A DNA stretch of 64,000 nucleotides from Saltatorellus ferox (GCA_007751475.1 CP036434.1:3787524-3851523); one strand, 5' to 3'; positions 34,026-43,336 are shown, counted from the first letter of the stretch. Numbers and translations: made by a program. The notes: generated by a model from the letters alone, not told the origin.

Positions 34026-36173
34026 ATGCACGTACTCCTCCTCGAAGTCATCGCCCTCGTCGGAGCCACCGTCCACACGATGGAGCCCGCCACCGCTCCC
34101 ATCGAGGGAGCGACGGTGCTGATCGAGGACGGCGTGATCCTCGAGGTCGGCGCCGACGTCGCGGTGCCTGAGAACGCCGAGATCGTCGACCTGACCGGGC
34201 TCCATCTCATCCCGGGCCTCATGGATGGCTCGGTGACCTTCGACGCCGAGCACGACGCCCTCTATCTCTCCGCGGGTATCACGCTGGTCCGAGATTCCGG
34301 GTCGCCGATCGGACAGATGCTGCCCGAGTCCACCACCAGCATGCGGGACCGCCAGCCGGGCCCGAATCTCCTGGTCGCAAGCCCGGTCTTCTCCTCCGGC
34401 GCGACGGCTACGCGCGAGGACGCGTTCCTTCTCGACGAGCCCCAGAAGGCCGCGGAGCAGATCGCCGAGCTCGTCGGGCTGCTCCAGAACGCCAGCGCCC
34501 ACGTCGACTACTTCGTCTTCGAGCGAGGCATCCAGGCGCCCCAGCACTCAGTCGTCTGCGGCGCGGCCGGCCCCTACGGAGTCGACGTGTGGGGGCCGCT
34601 GCCGGAGAGGCTGAGCCTCGAGGATGCTCGCGCGGCGGGCCAGCGCTCACTCATCGGGCTCGACTCGCTCCTCAAGAAGGGCCAGCGCTTCGAGACCTTC
34701 GAGTCCGACGAGGCCTTCGATCGCTGGATGAAGGGCCAGGTGGGGACCCTGAAGGCAGGGGACTGGCGCGTCGAGCCGTTCCTGATGGGGACGGCCCGCA
34801 TCCTTCGCACGGCCGCGCTGGACGAAGAGCCCGAGGCGCTCGGGGCCCTCGGCGGGCTCTATCGAACGATCTGGCGCACCGACATCGAGACCTTCGGGAT
34901 GCTGCGAGCGGGCGACGCTCTCGGTCCGGTGGAGCTCTCGCTGGAGCGACAGCGCCGTTTCACCAAGGCCCTGTTCGACGCGGGCGTTCAGCTCGTCCCC
35001 GCGAGCGGCGCGCCGAGCGGCGGGATCGCCCCGGGCGCGGGTCTCGTCGACGAGCTGGAGGAGTGGAGCCTCGCCGGCATTCCTGCCGAAGCGATCCTCG
35101 ACCTCGCCATTCCGAAGTCGGCCCAGGCCCTCGGCGTCCGGACGCAGTTCGGCCAGATCACCCCCGGTCGCACGGCGAGCCTCATCGCTTGTGCCAGCGA
35201 CCCGCGCCGATCGGTCACGGCCCTGCGCGAGCCCGAGGTCGTCGTGGTCCGGGGCCGTGTGCTCGAGCGATTCCACCTCGATGAGGCCGTCGATGCGCTG
35301 GTCAAGCGCCAGACGCGGATCGAGGAGCAGCGCTCGCGCCCGATTCTGGTCGAGGCTCCTCCGATGCCCGATGGCGAGGTCCTCGTGCAGGGCACGGCGG
35401 ACCTGATGGCGTACGGATCGCGCACGGCGATCGAACGCTACACGGTCGTGAAGATGGCCGACGGCGGGATGGCCTATGGCGCGCGCGTCCTGGTGCTTCC
35501 CACGGGCAAGTCGCTGGCGCGCGAACTGCTGCTCGTCCAGATCATCCGCGACGGCCTCGTCGAGGCCTTCGACCTGACGCTCGTCGAACTCGACGCTTCC
35601 GGCAAGCCGGTCCTGTTCGAGAACGACCAGCCCGCGTTCGCGGCGCGGGGCAGGCTCGCCGAGGCGACGCGCAAGCTCGCCATCTCCCGCTATCGCACCG
35701 GCATCGAGATCGACTCGAAGGCCGCCGAGGAGGCGATCGCCGCCATCGACGGCAGCACCGCCATCCTCGGCCTCATCGGGGCGTATCACTTCCCGGTGGG
35801 CAACAGCTTCGTCGCCGCGTTCGACGGGGTCGCCATGGAGCCGCTGGTCGATCGCGTCCGCATGGACGTGAGCGAGGAGGACGGCCGCATCTCGATGAAC
35901 GACACGCGCGGCGCGCGGGTCTACGGCTTCGGTCCCGGTGGCGAACTCCGTTTCGCGGCGCGGGCCCAGGCGGGTGGGCGCCTCGACCTGCAGCCCGGCA
36001 CCGCGCTGGGGGACCGAGCCGTCTCCGAGCTAGAGCTTCCCGAGGAGCGCCTGTTCACCGGCGACGCGGACACCTGGTACCAGACCGGCGCCGCGGCGCC
36101 GAAGGAGGCGGGGGCGGCCAAGGACGCGGAAGGGGCCGGCCAGGGAACCGGGGCAGCGGGGGACGGCAAGTGA
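34026..36173 (+). CDS. Amidohydrolase-like protein lacking metal ligands
   Basis: A 715-aa protein. ATG 34026 (MHVLLLEVIALVGATVHTM) is preferred over 33930, which overlaps the divergent gene. The N-terminal ~400 residues follow the amidohydrolase plan: a beta-sandwich (ATVLIEDGVILEVGADV), LHLIPGLMDGSVTFD, and the C-terminal GQITPGRTASLIA signature. The PGLxDxHxH metal motif is replaced by PGLMDGSVTFD, so both first-site histidines are gone and hydrolase activity is doubtful. Residues ~420-690 add an unknown domain, ending in an Ala/Gly-rich tail. It overlaps dus by 4 nt (GTGA). Confidence 0.65.
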   Translation: MHVLLLEVIALVGATVHTMEPATAPIEGATVLIEDGVILEVGADVAVPENAEIVDLTGLHLIPGLMDGSVTFDAEHDALYLSAGITLVRDSGSPIGQMLPESTTSMRDRQPGPNLLVASPVFSSGATATREDAFLLDEPQKAAEQIAELVGLLQNASAHVDYFVFERGIQAPQHSVVCGAAGPYGVDVWGPLPERLSLEDARAAGQRSLIGLDSLLKKGQRFETFESDEAFDRWMKGQVGTLKAGDWRVEPFLMGTARILRTAALDEEPEALGALGGLYRTIWRTDIETFGMLRAGDALGPVELSLERQRRFTKALFDAGVQLVPASGAPSGGIAPGAGLVDELEEWSLAGIPAEAILDLAIPKSAQALGVRTQFGQITPGRTASLIACASDPRRSVTALREPEVVVVRGRVLERFHLDEAVDALVKRQTRIEEQRSRPILVEAPPMPDGEVLVQGTADLMAYGSRTAIERYTVVKMADGGMAYGARVLVLPTGKSLARELLLVQIIRDGLVEAFDLTLVELDASGKPVLFENDQPAFAARGRLAEATRKLAISRYRTGIEIDSKAAEEAIAAIDGSTAILGLIGAYHFPVGNSFVAAFDGVAMEPLVDRVRMDVSEEDGRISMNDTRGARVYGFGPGGELRFAARAQAGGRLDLQPGTALGDRAVSELELPEERLFTGDADTWYQTGAAAPKEAGAAKDAEGAGQGTGAAGDGK

Positions 36174-37402
36174 TCGATCGTCCAGGGCGTTTCGCCACCG
36201 AGATCAATCAGTCCGTCCCCGTCGCGGGGGACGGCGAGTTCGAGCCGCTGCGGCTGGGCGCAGGTCAGGTGTCCGAGGCCGGCGTGCTACCGGTCTGGCC
36301 GCCGGTCGTGCTGGCGCCGATGGCGGGGGTCACGAACCTCGCGTTCCGCTCGCTCTGCCGCGAGTACGGCGCGGGCCTCTACGTGTCGGAGATGATCACG
36401 GCCCGCGGTTACCTCATGGGGAACCGCCTCACGAACCTGCTCGCCTCGTCCTCGCCGGACGAGAAGCCGCGCTCGGTCCAGGTGTACGGCGCGGACCCCG
36501 TCGACCTCGGCGAGATGGTGAAGAGCCTCGTCGACGACGGCGTGCATCACCTCGACATCAACATGGGTTGCCCGGTGCCGAAGGTGACGCGCGCGGGCGG
36601 TGGCAGCGCCATCCCGGTCAAGCCGCGGCTGCTCGCGCGTCTCGTGCGCGCGATGGTCCAGAACGCGGGCGACGTGCCCGTGACCATCAAGATGCGCATG
36701 GGCATCAGCGACAGCCTGCTCACCTACGAGGAAGCCGGGCGCGCGGCCGCCGGCGAGGGCGCCTCGGCGGTCGGCCTGCACGCGCGGACCGCGTCGCAGC
36801 TCTACTCCGGAGAGGCCGACTGGTCCGCGATCGGCCGGCTCGTCGAGATCCTCGACGTTCCGGTGCTCGGCAACGGCGACATCTGGGAGCCCTACGACGC
36901 GCTACGCATGATGCGGCAGACGGGGTGCCACGGCGTGATCGTGGGGCGCGGCTGCCTGGGGCGCCCGTGGCTCTTCCGTGAGCTGAGCCAGGTGTTCAAC
37001 GGCGAGGAGCCGGACCTGCCGCCGAACTTCGGCCAGATCGTGGAGATCATGGTGGACCACGCGAACCGCCTGATCGACGTGTTCGGCCCGGTCGTCGGCA
37101 TGCGCCAGATGCGCAAGTGGACGGCGTGGTACACGAAGGGCTTCCACGGCTCGGCGGCGGTGCGCGGGAACCTCATGCGGATCCACACGGTCGCGGACCT
37201 CGTCGAGGCCGTGCGGCCGCTCGATCCCGAGGAACCGTTCCCGGTGGCGGCACTGCGCGCCCAGCGCGCGAAGGGGTCGAAGACGCAGTCGGTGAAGCTT
37301 CCCGAGGGCTACCTCGACGACCTCGACGACGACACGCCGCCGAAGAGCCCGCGTAGCGTCGAGGAGATCGAGGCCTGGGAGAAGGCGCTCAACGGTGGTT
37401 GA
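36170..37402 (+). CDS. dus: tRNA-dihydrouridine synthase
   Basis: A 410-aa FMN TIM-barrel. It has LAPMAGVTNLAFRSLCREYG, DINMGCPVPKVTRAGGGSA (catalytic Cys in MGCP), VTIKMRMG, LHARTASQLYSGEADW and IVGRGCLGRPWLF. It reduces uridine in tRNA D-loops, most like DusB. GTG 36170 overlaps the upstream stop. A ~40-residue N-terminal extension and an acidic C-terminal tail (YLDDLDDDTP) exceed the usual ~330 aa. It overlaps the following flavoprotein gene by 8 nt. Confidence 0.93.
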   Translation: MIDRPGRFATEINQSVPVAGDGEFEPLRLGAGQVSEAGVLPVWPPVVLAPMAGVTNLAFRSLCREYGAGLYVSEMITARGYLMGNRLTNLLASSSPDEKPRSVQVYGADPVDLGEMVKSLVDDGVHHLDINMGCPVPKVTRAGGGSAIPVKPRLLARLVRAMVQNAGDVPVTIKMRMGISDSLLTYEEAGRAAAGEGASAVGLHARTASQLYSGEADWSAIGRLVEILDVPVLGNGDIWEPYDALRMMRQTGCHGVIVGRGCLGRPWLFRELSQVFNGEEPDLPPNFGQIVEIMVDHANRLIDVFGPVVGMRQMRKWTAWYTKGFHGSAAVRGNLMRIHTVADLVEAVRPLDPEEPFPVAALRAQRAKGSKTQSVKLPEGYLDDLDDDTPPKSPRSVEEIEAWEKALNGG

Positions 37403-38696
37403 TTCCAGGGACTCGGGAGCCGTGCACGACGTCCTGATCGTGGGAGCCGGTGCGGCGGGGCTCTGGTGTGCGCAGGCGCTGGGCCAGGCCCGTTCGGCGA
37501 GCGGGGCCGAGCGACTGTCGGTGGTCGTGCTCGAGAAGACGCCGCGGACGGGCACCAAGGTGCTCGCGTCCGGTGGCACCCGCTGCAACGTCACGACGAC
37601 CCATGGGCCGGACGAGGCGGCGCGGCTCTTCGGGACGCGCGGGGAGCGCTTCCTGCGCCACGCCTTTCGGGAGCTGACGCCGCAGGCCGTGCGCGCGCAG
37701 TTCGAGGACTGGGGCGTGCCGATGGCGGAGGCGCCCCTCGACAAGATCTTTCCGGCCGAGGGCAACGCGCGGGACGTGCGCGATGCGCTGGAGGCCGCGG
37801 CGCGCGCCGTGGCCGAGATCCGGCTCGGGAGCGAGGTGAAGTCGATCGGCCGCGACGGGGACGCCTGGGCGGTCCGGGTGGCGGATGGATCCGTGCATCG
37901 CGGTCGCGCGCTGGTCCTCGCGGCGGGCGGCAAGAGCTATCCGTTGACGGGCACCACGGGGGACGCCTACCCGTGGCTGAGGGAACTCGGCCTGGACGTG
38001 GTCGATCCGGTGCCTGCGCTCGTGCCGCTGGCCTCGCCGGAGGGCTGGGTTCACGAGCTGACGGGGCTCGCGTGGCAGGGCGGGGAGGCCCAGCTGGAGA
38101 ACGGCGAGGGCAAGGTGCTCCAGAGGCGGCGCAGGCCGCTGCTGTTCACGCACAAGGGCATCTCAGGGCCGGCCGCGATGGACGTGTCTCACCACGTCGC
38201 GCGCGAGGCCGAGGAGCACGGGGCCGCGAGCGGCTACCGGATCCGCTTCGACTTCTACCCGCACCTCGAGCGCGAGGAGATTCGCGCCGAGCTGGTGAAG
38301 GCGGCGGGGATGCCGGGGAACCCGAGGCTCCAGAAGGCGATCGCGAGACTCGCGATGGGGCCGATGCCGCGGCGGATGTTCGACGCGGTGGCGCTGAAGG
38401 CCGACGTCGATCCCGGGGTCACGGTGGGGGCGCTGCAGAAGTCCCAAAGGCACGCCTTCGTCGAGACCCTGAAAGGGCTCAGCATCGAGGTCACGCATCC
38501 GCTCGGCTGGGACCAGGCGGAGGTGACGGCGGGGGGGCTGAACCTGAAGGCGCTGAATCCGCGGACGATGGCGGTCAACGGCCACGACGGGCTCTTCGTG
38601 ATCGGTGAGCTCCTCGATGTGAACGGGCCCATCGGCGGGCTCAGCTTCCAGGCGGCCTTCGCCACGGCCGAGCTGGCCGCGCGGGCTCTCGCCTGA
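37395..38696 (+). CDS. HI0933-family flavoprotein
   Basis: A 433-aa FAD-binding protein. It has an N-terminal dinucleotide motif VLIVGAGAAGLWCAQAL, the family signature KVLASGGTRCNVT, LVLAAGGKSYP, and a C-terminal FAD-closing NGHDGLFVIGELLDVNGPIGG. The family includes BaiN-like and aminoacetone-oxidase-like proteins, but the physiological substrate is generally unknown. Start GTG 37395 overlaps dus. It is the third gene of an amidohydrolase-like/dus/flavoprotein unit and converges on the gene at 38703. Confidence 0.9.
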   Translation: MVDSRDSGAVHDVLIVGAGAAGLWCAQALGQARSASGAERLSVVVLEKTPRTGTKVLASGGTRCNVTTTHGPDEAARLFGTRGERFLRHAFRELTPQAVRAQFEDWGVPMAEAPLDKIFPAEGNARDVRDALEAAARAVAEIRLGSEVKSIGRDGDAWAVRVADGSVHRGRALVLAAGGKSYPLTGTTGDAYPWLRELGLDVVDPVPALVPLASPEGWVHELTGLAWQGGEAQLENGEGKVLQRRRRPLLFTHKGISGPAAMDVSHHVAREAEEHGAASGYRIRFDFYPHLEREEIRAELVKAAGMPGNPRLQKAIARLAMGPMPRRMFDAVALKADVDPGVTVGALQKSQRHAFVETLKGLSIEVTHPLGWDQAEVTAGGLNLKALNPRTMAVNGHDGLFVIGELLDVNGPIGGLSFQAAFATAELAARALA

Positions 38697-38702
38697 CGCA
38701 GA

Positions 38703-39818
38703 TCAATCTCCTTCGCCGAAGGCCCCGTACTCCTTGAGGATCCCGTGGAACGTGCGGCGGGTCCAGGCCCTGGATTCGTCGAGGGCCCGGATCCTCGCGA
38801 GCGCGCGTTCACGGATGTCCTTGGAGCGGTCGACCTTCTTGCCGTCCTTCTTCCACCAGGCGTCCCACTTCTTGTCCTCGGGAAGGTACTCGGCCATCTT
38901 CTCGGGGTCCGAAACCTGGACCTCCCAGAAGCCGTGCAGGCGAACCGCCGCGGCCTCGTAACCGCCCGGCAGGATCGGCGTCCCCTGGAGGTAGCACCTC
39001 GCGAGCGAGGTCCGGAGCGCCCGGTACCGCCGCAGGGGCGTGAAATGTTCGGCGATCCGCTTGTAGAGCGAGTCCTGCTTGGACACCGGCGCCTTCCAGG
39101 TCTTCCAGTCGTCGTCCAGGGTGTGGACAATGCCGAGGCACTCGACGTCCGGCATCTCGATCGTTTGACCGGAGGACCAGGCGTCGTAGAGGGTCACGCG
39201 GCGGTAGGCGTTGCCGCTTCGATCGGAGTAGGCGTGACCGAAGGCGAACGCGGCGTCCTTCATCTCGCCCAGGTCGAGCTGCCTTTCGACCAGCGCCTCG
39301 ATGAGGTCGCTCATGGGGCTGAACCCCGCGGCCGCTGTTCGGGCGATGCGTTCGGGATCGTCCCACTTCTGCACCTGGACGATGGTCTGACGCGCCCAGT
39401 CGTAGCGGAACGCGACTTCCATTTCGCGCTCGTTCCAGGCGCCGCGGAGAGCCTTGACCTTGGCGCTGTGGGTGGAGCTCGTGAGGTCCACGAAGCGGCG
39501 TCGAATGATCCGGACCGGTGTATGGATCGCGGTATCGAAGACGGGTGGATCCTCGGCCGCGGGCCAGTCGAAGGCGTCGCCCTCGAAGCGCACGTAGACG
39601 AAACGTTCCAGTTCGGCGCGGAAGTGGGTGGCGCGATCGCACTCGGCGACGAACCATTCGATCGTGTCGGCGCGATCGGTTTCAGAGAGGCTGAGCCAGG
39701 CCTGGACGAGTTCCTCGTTCGTGGGACCTGTGTCCTTCTTGGACTCCTTCTGTCCGAGCGTGAGCGTGGAGCACGCCAGCGCGATCAGAAGGGTCGTGAT
39801 CCTCAGTGCGATCTGCAT
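38703..39818 (-). CDS. Secreted protein of unknown function
   Basis: A 371-aa protein with a signal peptide (ALRITTLLIALACSTLTLGQ). The mature part is acidic/aromatic and tryptophan-rich (EWFVAECDRATHFRAELERF; DDDWKTWKAP; KKWDAWWKKDGKK), with no recognised motif. Composition matches the core genome. Its stop is 7 bp from the convergent flavoprotein gene, and its upstream region is a 37-bp hairpin-repeat array. I do not recognise the family. Confidence 0.7.
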   Translation of the reverse strand: MQIALRITTLLIALACSTLTLGQKESKKDTGPTNEELVQAWLSLSETDRADTIEWFVAECDRATHFRAELERFVYVRFEGDAFDWPAAEDPPVFDTAIHTPVRIIRRRFVDLTSSTHSAKVKALRGAWNEREMEVAFRYDWARQTIVQVQKWDDPERIARTAAAGFSPMSDLIEALVERQLDLGEMKDAAFAFGHAYSDRSGNAYRRVTLYDAWSSGQTIEMPDVECLGIVHTLDDDWKTWKAPVSKQDSLYKRIAEHFTPLRRYRALRTSLARCYLQGTPILPGGYEAAAVRLHGFWEVQVSDPEKMAEYLPEDKKWDAWWKKDGKKVDRSKDIRERALARIRALDESRAWTRRTFHGILKEYGAFGEGD

Positions 39819-39853
39819 GCCGACAGTCTGACATGCGGCGCGGTGAAAAGAAG

Positions 39854-40066
39854 AACGGGGCGAGTCCGAAGACTCTGCCCTGAAATGAAGAACGGGGCGA
39901 GTCCGAAGACTCTGCCCAGAAATGAAGAACGGGGCGAGTCCGAAGACTCTGCCCGGAAATGAAGAACGGGGCGAGTCCGAAGACTCTGCCCTGAAATGAA
40001 GAACGGGGCGAGTCCGAAGACTCTGCCCTGAAATGAAGAACGGGGCGAGTCCGAAGACTCGCCCCG
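39854..40066. repeat. Six 37-bp hairpin-forming tandem repeats
   Basis: Units start at 39854, 39891, 39928, 39965, 40002 and 40039, with almost no divergence (only the base after TCTGCCC varies). Each contains GGGCGAGTC-CGAA-GACTC(T)GCCC, a hairpin with a GNRA-like CGAA loop; the first five have one bulged T. The last unit lacks the T and forms a perfect 11-bp stem (40041-40051/40056-40066). The units are contiguous with no spacers. The array lies upstream of the minus-strand secreted-protein gene and downstream of the pcnB-like gene. Confidence 0.95.
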
Positions 40067-40072
40067 CGGGAG

Positions 40073-40417
40073 GGTGTGACCAGAACAGGGAGGGGCGTTC
40101 CGATCACAAGGCGACTTTCGTCGCCCTTGGAGGCGCAGCAACCTTTCGTGTCTGCCATCCAGCGGGCTCATCCACAACCACCGCACAGTGGTGGACGGGC
40201 CGAGGGGGGTGCTGGGGGCAGGACACGCACGGGCGCGCCTCACCGCACAGAGGAACACTACCCCCAGACCCGGTCGGGTCGGTGAATGAGGGGGGAAAAA
40301 ACGGAAGCGATTCCTGGCCCGCACCCAAACTGGGGCTGGAGAGACGGAAAAAGCGGCCTGATGGGCCAAAAATCGCGGGGCATGGACATTTTGCCCCATG
40401 CCTCACGGGAAGATTCC
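40073..40417. other. Intergenic region downstream of pcnB-like gene
   Basis: There is no ORF I trust in this 345-bp stretch. Local hairpins are present: GGCGAC/GTCGCC near 40110-40126, CCACC/GGTGG near 40179-40196, and GACCCGGTCGGGTC near 40267. I compared it mentally with SRP RNA and RNase P RNA signatures and found no match. A small RNA is possible but unsupported. Confidence 0.4.
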
Positions 40418-41839
40418 CTATCGACTCCCACCACGCCGGCGACGCTTCCGACGGCGCTTCCGGGTGCGAGTCTTCCTGCGCTCGTCGTCGATCTCGTCGG
40501 CGGGAGCCGACTTGGCCCGCTCCCAGCGCTCACGCCACCCCTCGACGAGGTCGCGACCGACCCCGCGAGACTGGCTGTGGAGCTTGAAGAGTTCGTACGC
40601 GTCCGGGAACTCCTCCGAGCGCGCGAAGAGCACCTCGGAGAATCGCTCGGGCGGGCTCGTGAAGTTCTGCTGCGCGACCAGGATGCGGCGCGCGCTCGCG
40701 AAGTCCTTGCGCGAGAGCCGCGCCGCAGCGGACATCGGCTCGAGCACTTCCCACGCGACCGTCGATCGCGTGCGCGCGTCGAGAACCTCGACGGCCTCAT
40801 GCCGATCGTACTCCTCGTTGATCGCCAGCTGGAACGGCAGCAGAAAGAGCGTCGCGATCAGCAGCCCCGAGGACGGCGGATCGTTCGGCTCGGCCTGAAC
40901 CCTCGCATCGAGCGCGGAGAGCAAATCCCAGAAGGGCTCGGCGCGCTCCGGAATATCATCTTCCAGGCCGAGATACTCCTCTAGCTGGGGGATGAGCACG
41001 GCGAGAGCGTTGACGTCACGCAGCATCTGGAAGGCCGAAGACGAGGTTCCCGACCGCGTCAGGCGCATGATCTCCTCGAGCACGCGCGGCGGCGCGGCCT
41101 TCTCGAGGTCCTCGGAGACGTCGCACATCGCGTTCCAGGTCGGATCGTCGATTTCGAGGTCGAGGCGCGTCGCGAACTTGATGGCGCGAAGGATCCGCAC
41201 CGGATCTTCCGCCATGCGAACCTCGGGATCGCCGATGGTCGTCAGCATTCGCGCCTCGAGGTCCTTGAGGCCGCCGACGTGATCGAGGATCTCGTGGGTC
41301 GTCGGGTCGAGGAACAGCGCGTTGACGGTGAAGTCGCGGCGGCGAGCGTCCGACTCTGCGGTCCCGTACTCGTTGTCGTCCACGATCAGAAGATCGTCGT
41401 CGTCGCTCTGCGCCTCGTCCTGGGGCGCAGCGCGGAAGGTCGCGGTCTCGATGATGTGGTCACCGTAGAAAACGTGGGCCAGCTTGAAGCGCCGACCGAT
41501 GATCCGGCAGTTCCGGAAGATCCGGCGGACCTCGGAGGGGCGCGCACTGGTCGCCACGTCGAAATCCTTGGGCTGGCGACCGATCAGGAGGTCCCGCACG
41601 CAGCCACCGACGAAGTAGGCTTCGTACCCGTGCTGCTGGAGCCGTTTCACCACGCGGGTGGCGTCGCGGTCGAGTCGGTCGGGATCGATCGTGTCCGCAG
41701 GAATCCGGGGGACGTCCACCTTTTTCTTGCTGAGGCGCCCTCGCTGGCGCCGAACCACGTCGGGGGCGTCGTGAATCTGGGTCCTCGGCTTGCGGCCGCT
41801 GCCCGACCTACCGCGTGTGTTTGATGTTCGGCGACTCAT
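40418..41839 (-). CDS. pcnB: PcnB-type poly(A) polymerase/tRNA nucleotidyltransferase
   Basis: A 473-aa class II nucleotidyltransferase. A basic N-terminal extension (1-45) precedes the catalytic head: YFVGGCVRDLLIGRQPKDFD (Asp92/Asp94), RRDFTVNALF, EDPVRILRAIKFATRLDL. The C-terminus is a long Arg/Lys run (RKTRTRKRRRKRRRR), as in poly(A) polymerases that bind RNA. The N- and C-terminal basic tails and the YFVGGCVRDLL form favour PcnB (mRNA 3' adenylation for decay) over CCA-adding enzyme, but the two are hard to separate by sequence. Confidence 0.88.
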   Translation of the reverse strand: MSRRTSNTRGRSGSGRKPRTQIHDAPDVVRRQRGRLSKKKVDVPRIPADTIDPDRLDRDATRVVKRLQQHGYEAYFVGGCVRDLLIGRQPKDFDVATSARPSEVRRIFRNCRIIGRRFKLAHVFYGDHIIETATFRAAPQDEAQSDDDDLLIVDDNEYGTAESDARRRDFTVNALFLDPTTHEILDHVGGLKDLEARMLTTIGDPEVRMAEDPVRILRAIKFATRLDLEIDDPTWNAMCDVSEDLEKAAPPRVLEEIMRLTRSGTSSSAFQMLRDVNALAVLIPQLEEYLGLEDDIPERAEPFWDLLSALDARVQAEPNDPPSSGLLIATLFLLPFQLAINEEYDRHEAVEVLDARTRSTVAWEVLEPMSAAARLSRKDFASARRILVAQQNFTSPPERFSEVLFARSEEFPDAYELFKLHSQSRGVGRDLVEGWRERWERAKSAPADEIDDERRKTRTRKRRRKRRRRGGSR

Positions 41840-41957
41840 GGATCGAGCCGGATCATAGGAAGAGTGGGGCCCCTCCGCACACGACCAAGTCTCACTCTGG
41901 GCGGGTGGGGGGTGACTCCCGAATCAAGCGCCCCAGCACTTCCGCCGAACTCCCTGG

Positions 41958-41986
41958 TTGCTCCGAGGCTCCCGCTTGGCTACTCT
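41958..41986 (+). promoter_or_regulatory. Promoter for tRNA-Trp
   Basis: TTGCTC (41958-41963), a 17-bp spacer and TACTCT (41981-41986) end 10 bp before the mature tRNA 5' end. This fits a sigma-70-type stable-RNA promoter. Confidence 0.6.
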
Positions 41987-41996
41987 TCCGTTCAGA

Positions 41997-42072
41997 AGGG
42001 CAGTAGCTCTAATGGTAGAGCGGCTGATTCCAAATCAGTAGGCTGGGGGTTCGAATCCCTCCTGCCCTGCCA
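41997..42072 (+). tRNA. tRNA-Trp (CCA)
   Basis: Full cloverleaf: acceptor AGGGCAG/CTGCCCT, D-arm TAGCTCTAATGGTAGAGC, anticodon loop TTCCAAA (anticodon CCA), T-arm GGGGGTTCGAATCCCTC, discriminator G and encoded CCA at 42070-42072. Confidence 0.97.
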
Positions 42073-42265
42073 CCCTCCTTCTGTCGTGGCTCAGGACCGC
42101 CTGAGCTGCCTCCTCCCGGGTGGCGCGAGTCGTCTCGCCTGCGCGAGTCCCTGCCCAGGGGCCTCCCGCCGGCGGCATGCCTGCGAGTGAGGGCCGCCGG
42201 CCTCCGGTCGCAGTACAGCCTTCCTCCCACTCACACTCGAATCTGCTCGGCGCGCGCCGGTGACC

Positions 42266-43258
42266 ATGACCTTTGATCACGATGACGCAGGTGCCGCTTC
42301 AGGCCTGCCAGAGGACGACGACATCGATGTCGCCGGCGGGGCCTTCGAGGATGACATCGACCCCGATCTCGATTCCGAGCTGGGCGATGCCGCGATCGAT
42401 CTGGAGGATGAACTCGACGTCGATGACGACGACGACGACGACGATGACGGAGAGGACGACGACGATTCGGATGACGATGATTCGTCGGACGATGACGACG
42501 ACGAGGACGCTCCCAAGAAGAAGAAGGCGAAGTCCAAGAAGCGCAAGGGCTCGGACGAGGATGAGGAGATCGAGCATCCGAACACGCCCATTCCAACCAA
42601 GAAGAAGATGCGCGCCGCCCTGGACAAGGCATTTGCCGGCCAGGACGACATCGACGACCGCCTCCTGGACCTCTTCACGAACCACGCGATCGCGCTCCTC
42701 GAGGCCAACCGCCTCATGAACCTGACCGCGATCATCGAGCCGGAAGAGATCGCGGTGAAGCACTACCTGGACTCCTGGCGCGTCACGCGGATGATTCCGC
42801 TCGTCGCCCGCCGGATTCTCGACCTCGGCAGCGGGGGCGGGTTTCCTGGCCTCCCGGTCGCCATGGCGGAGCCCGACTGCTCGATGATCCTCTGCGAGGC
42901 CATCGGGAAGAAGGCGAAGTTCCTGGAGGAGGTCGTGGCGAAGCTGGGCCTCAAGAACGTCCGCGTCGAGCACATGAAGGCCGAGGACTACCTCGCCACC
43001 GAGCGCGTCGACCTCGTGCTGATCCGGGCCGTCAGCTCGGTTCGCGAGAACGTCCGAACGCTCCGCAAGGTTCGCCACTCCGTCAAGGACGTGGTGATGC
43101 TCAAGGGGAACTCCTGGGGCCGCGAGGTCCGTGCCGCCGAGCGCGAGGCCGAGCGCCTCGGGTTCAAGCTGGACACGGTCATGGAGCACGAGCTTCCGGA
43201 GGAAATGGGCAAGCGAGCCCTGGTCGTGTACCGCGCCCCTGGCGGTGACGGGCTGTAG
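42266..43258 (+). CDS. rsmG: 16S rRNA m7G527 methyltransferase with acidic extension
   Basis: A 330-aa protein. Residues ~115-330 are RsmG: LLEANRLMNLTAI, VKHYLDSW, the SAM site ILDLGSGGGFPGLP, CEAIGKKAKFLEEV, and LVLIRAVSS. It methylates G527 of 16S rRNA near the decoding site. Residues 1-112 are a non-standard extension: an Asp-dominated block (runs of Asp at 52-80) followed by a Lys block (KKKKAKSKKRKG). The extension is in frame and open, with ATG 42266 (or GTG 42260) upstream of it, but translation could also start at Met115. Such charged tails may tether ribosomes or mimic nucleic acid. Confidence 0.92.
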   Translation: MTFDHDDAGAASGLPEDDDIDVAGGAFEDDIDPDLDSELGDAAIDLEDELDVDDDDDDDDDGEDDDDSDDDDSSDDDDDEDAPKKKKAKSKKRKGSDEDEEIEHPNTPIPTKKKMRAALDKAFAGQDDIDDRLLDLFTNHAIALLEANRLMNLTAIIEPEEIAVKHYLDSWRVTRMIPLVARRILDLGSGGGFPGLPVAMAEPDCSMILCEAIGKKAKFLEEVVAKLGLKNVRVEHMKAEDYLATERVDLVLIRAVSSVRENVRTLRKVRHSVKDVVMLKGNSWGREVRAAEREAERLGFKLDTVMEHELPEEMGKRALVVYRAPGGDGL

Positions 43259-43307
43259 CTCGGCATCGTTCTTCGACGAAATCGAGTCTCTGCCGCCCAC
43301 AAAGGCA

Positions 43308-43336
43308 TTGACTCACCCCCGGCGGAACCCTAACTT
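43308..43336 (+). promoter_or_regulatory. Sigma-70 promoter for tRNA-Leu
   Basis: TTGACT (43308-43313), an exact 17-bp spacer and TAACTT (43331-43336) lie 15 bp before the tRNA 5' end. Confidence 0.8.

Noticed and set aside
39854-40066. CRISPR array from 37-bp repeats
   Set aside because: The repeats are contiguous with no spacers, and no cas genes are nearby.
40073-40417. Structural RNA gene (SRP or RNase P RNA)
   Set aside because: Hairpins are present, but the conserved signatures of either RNA are absent.
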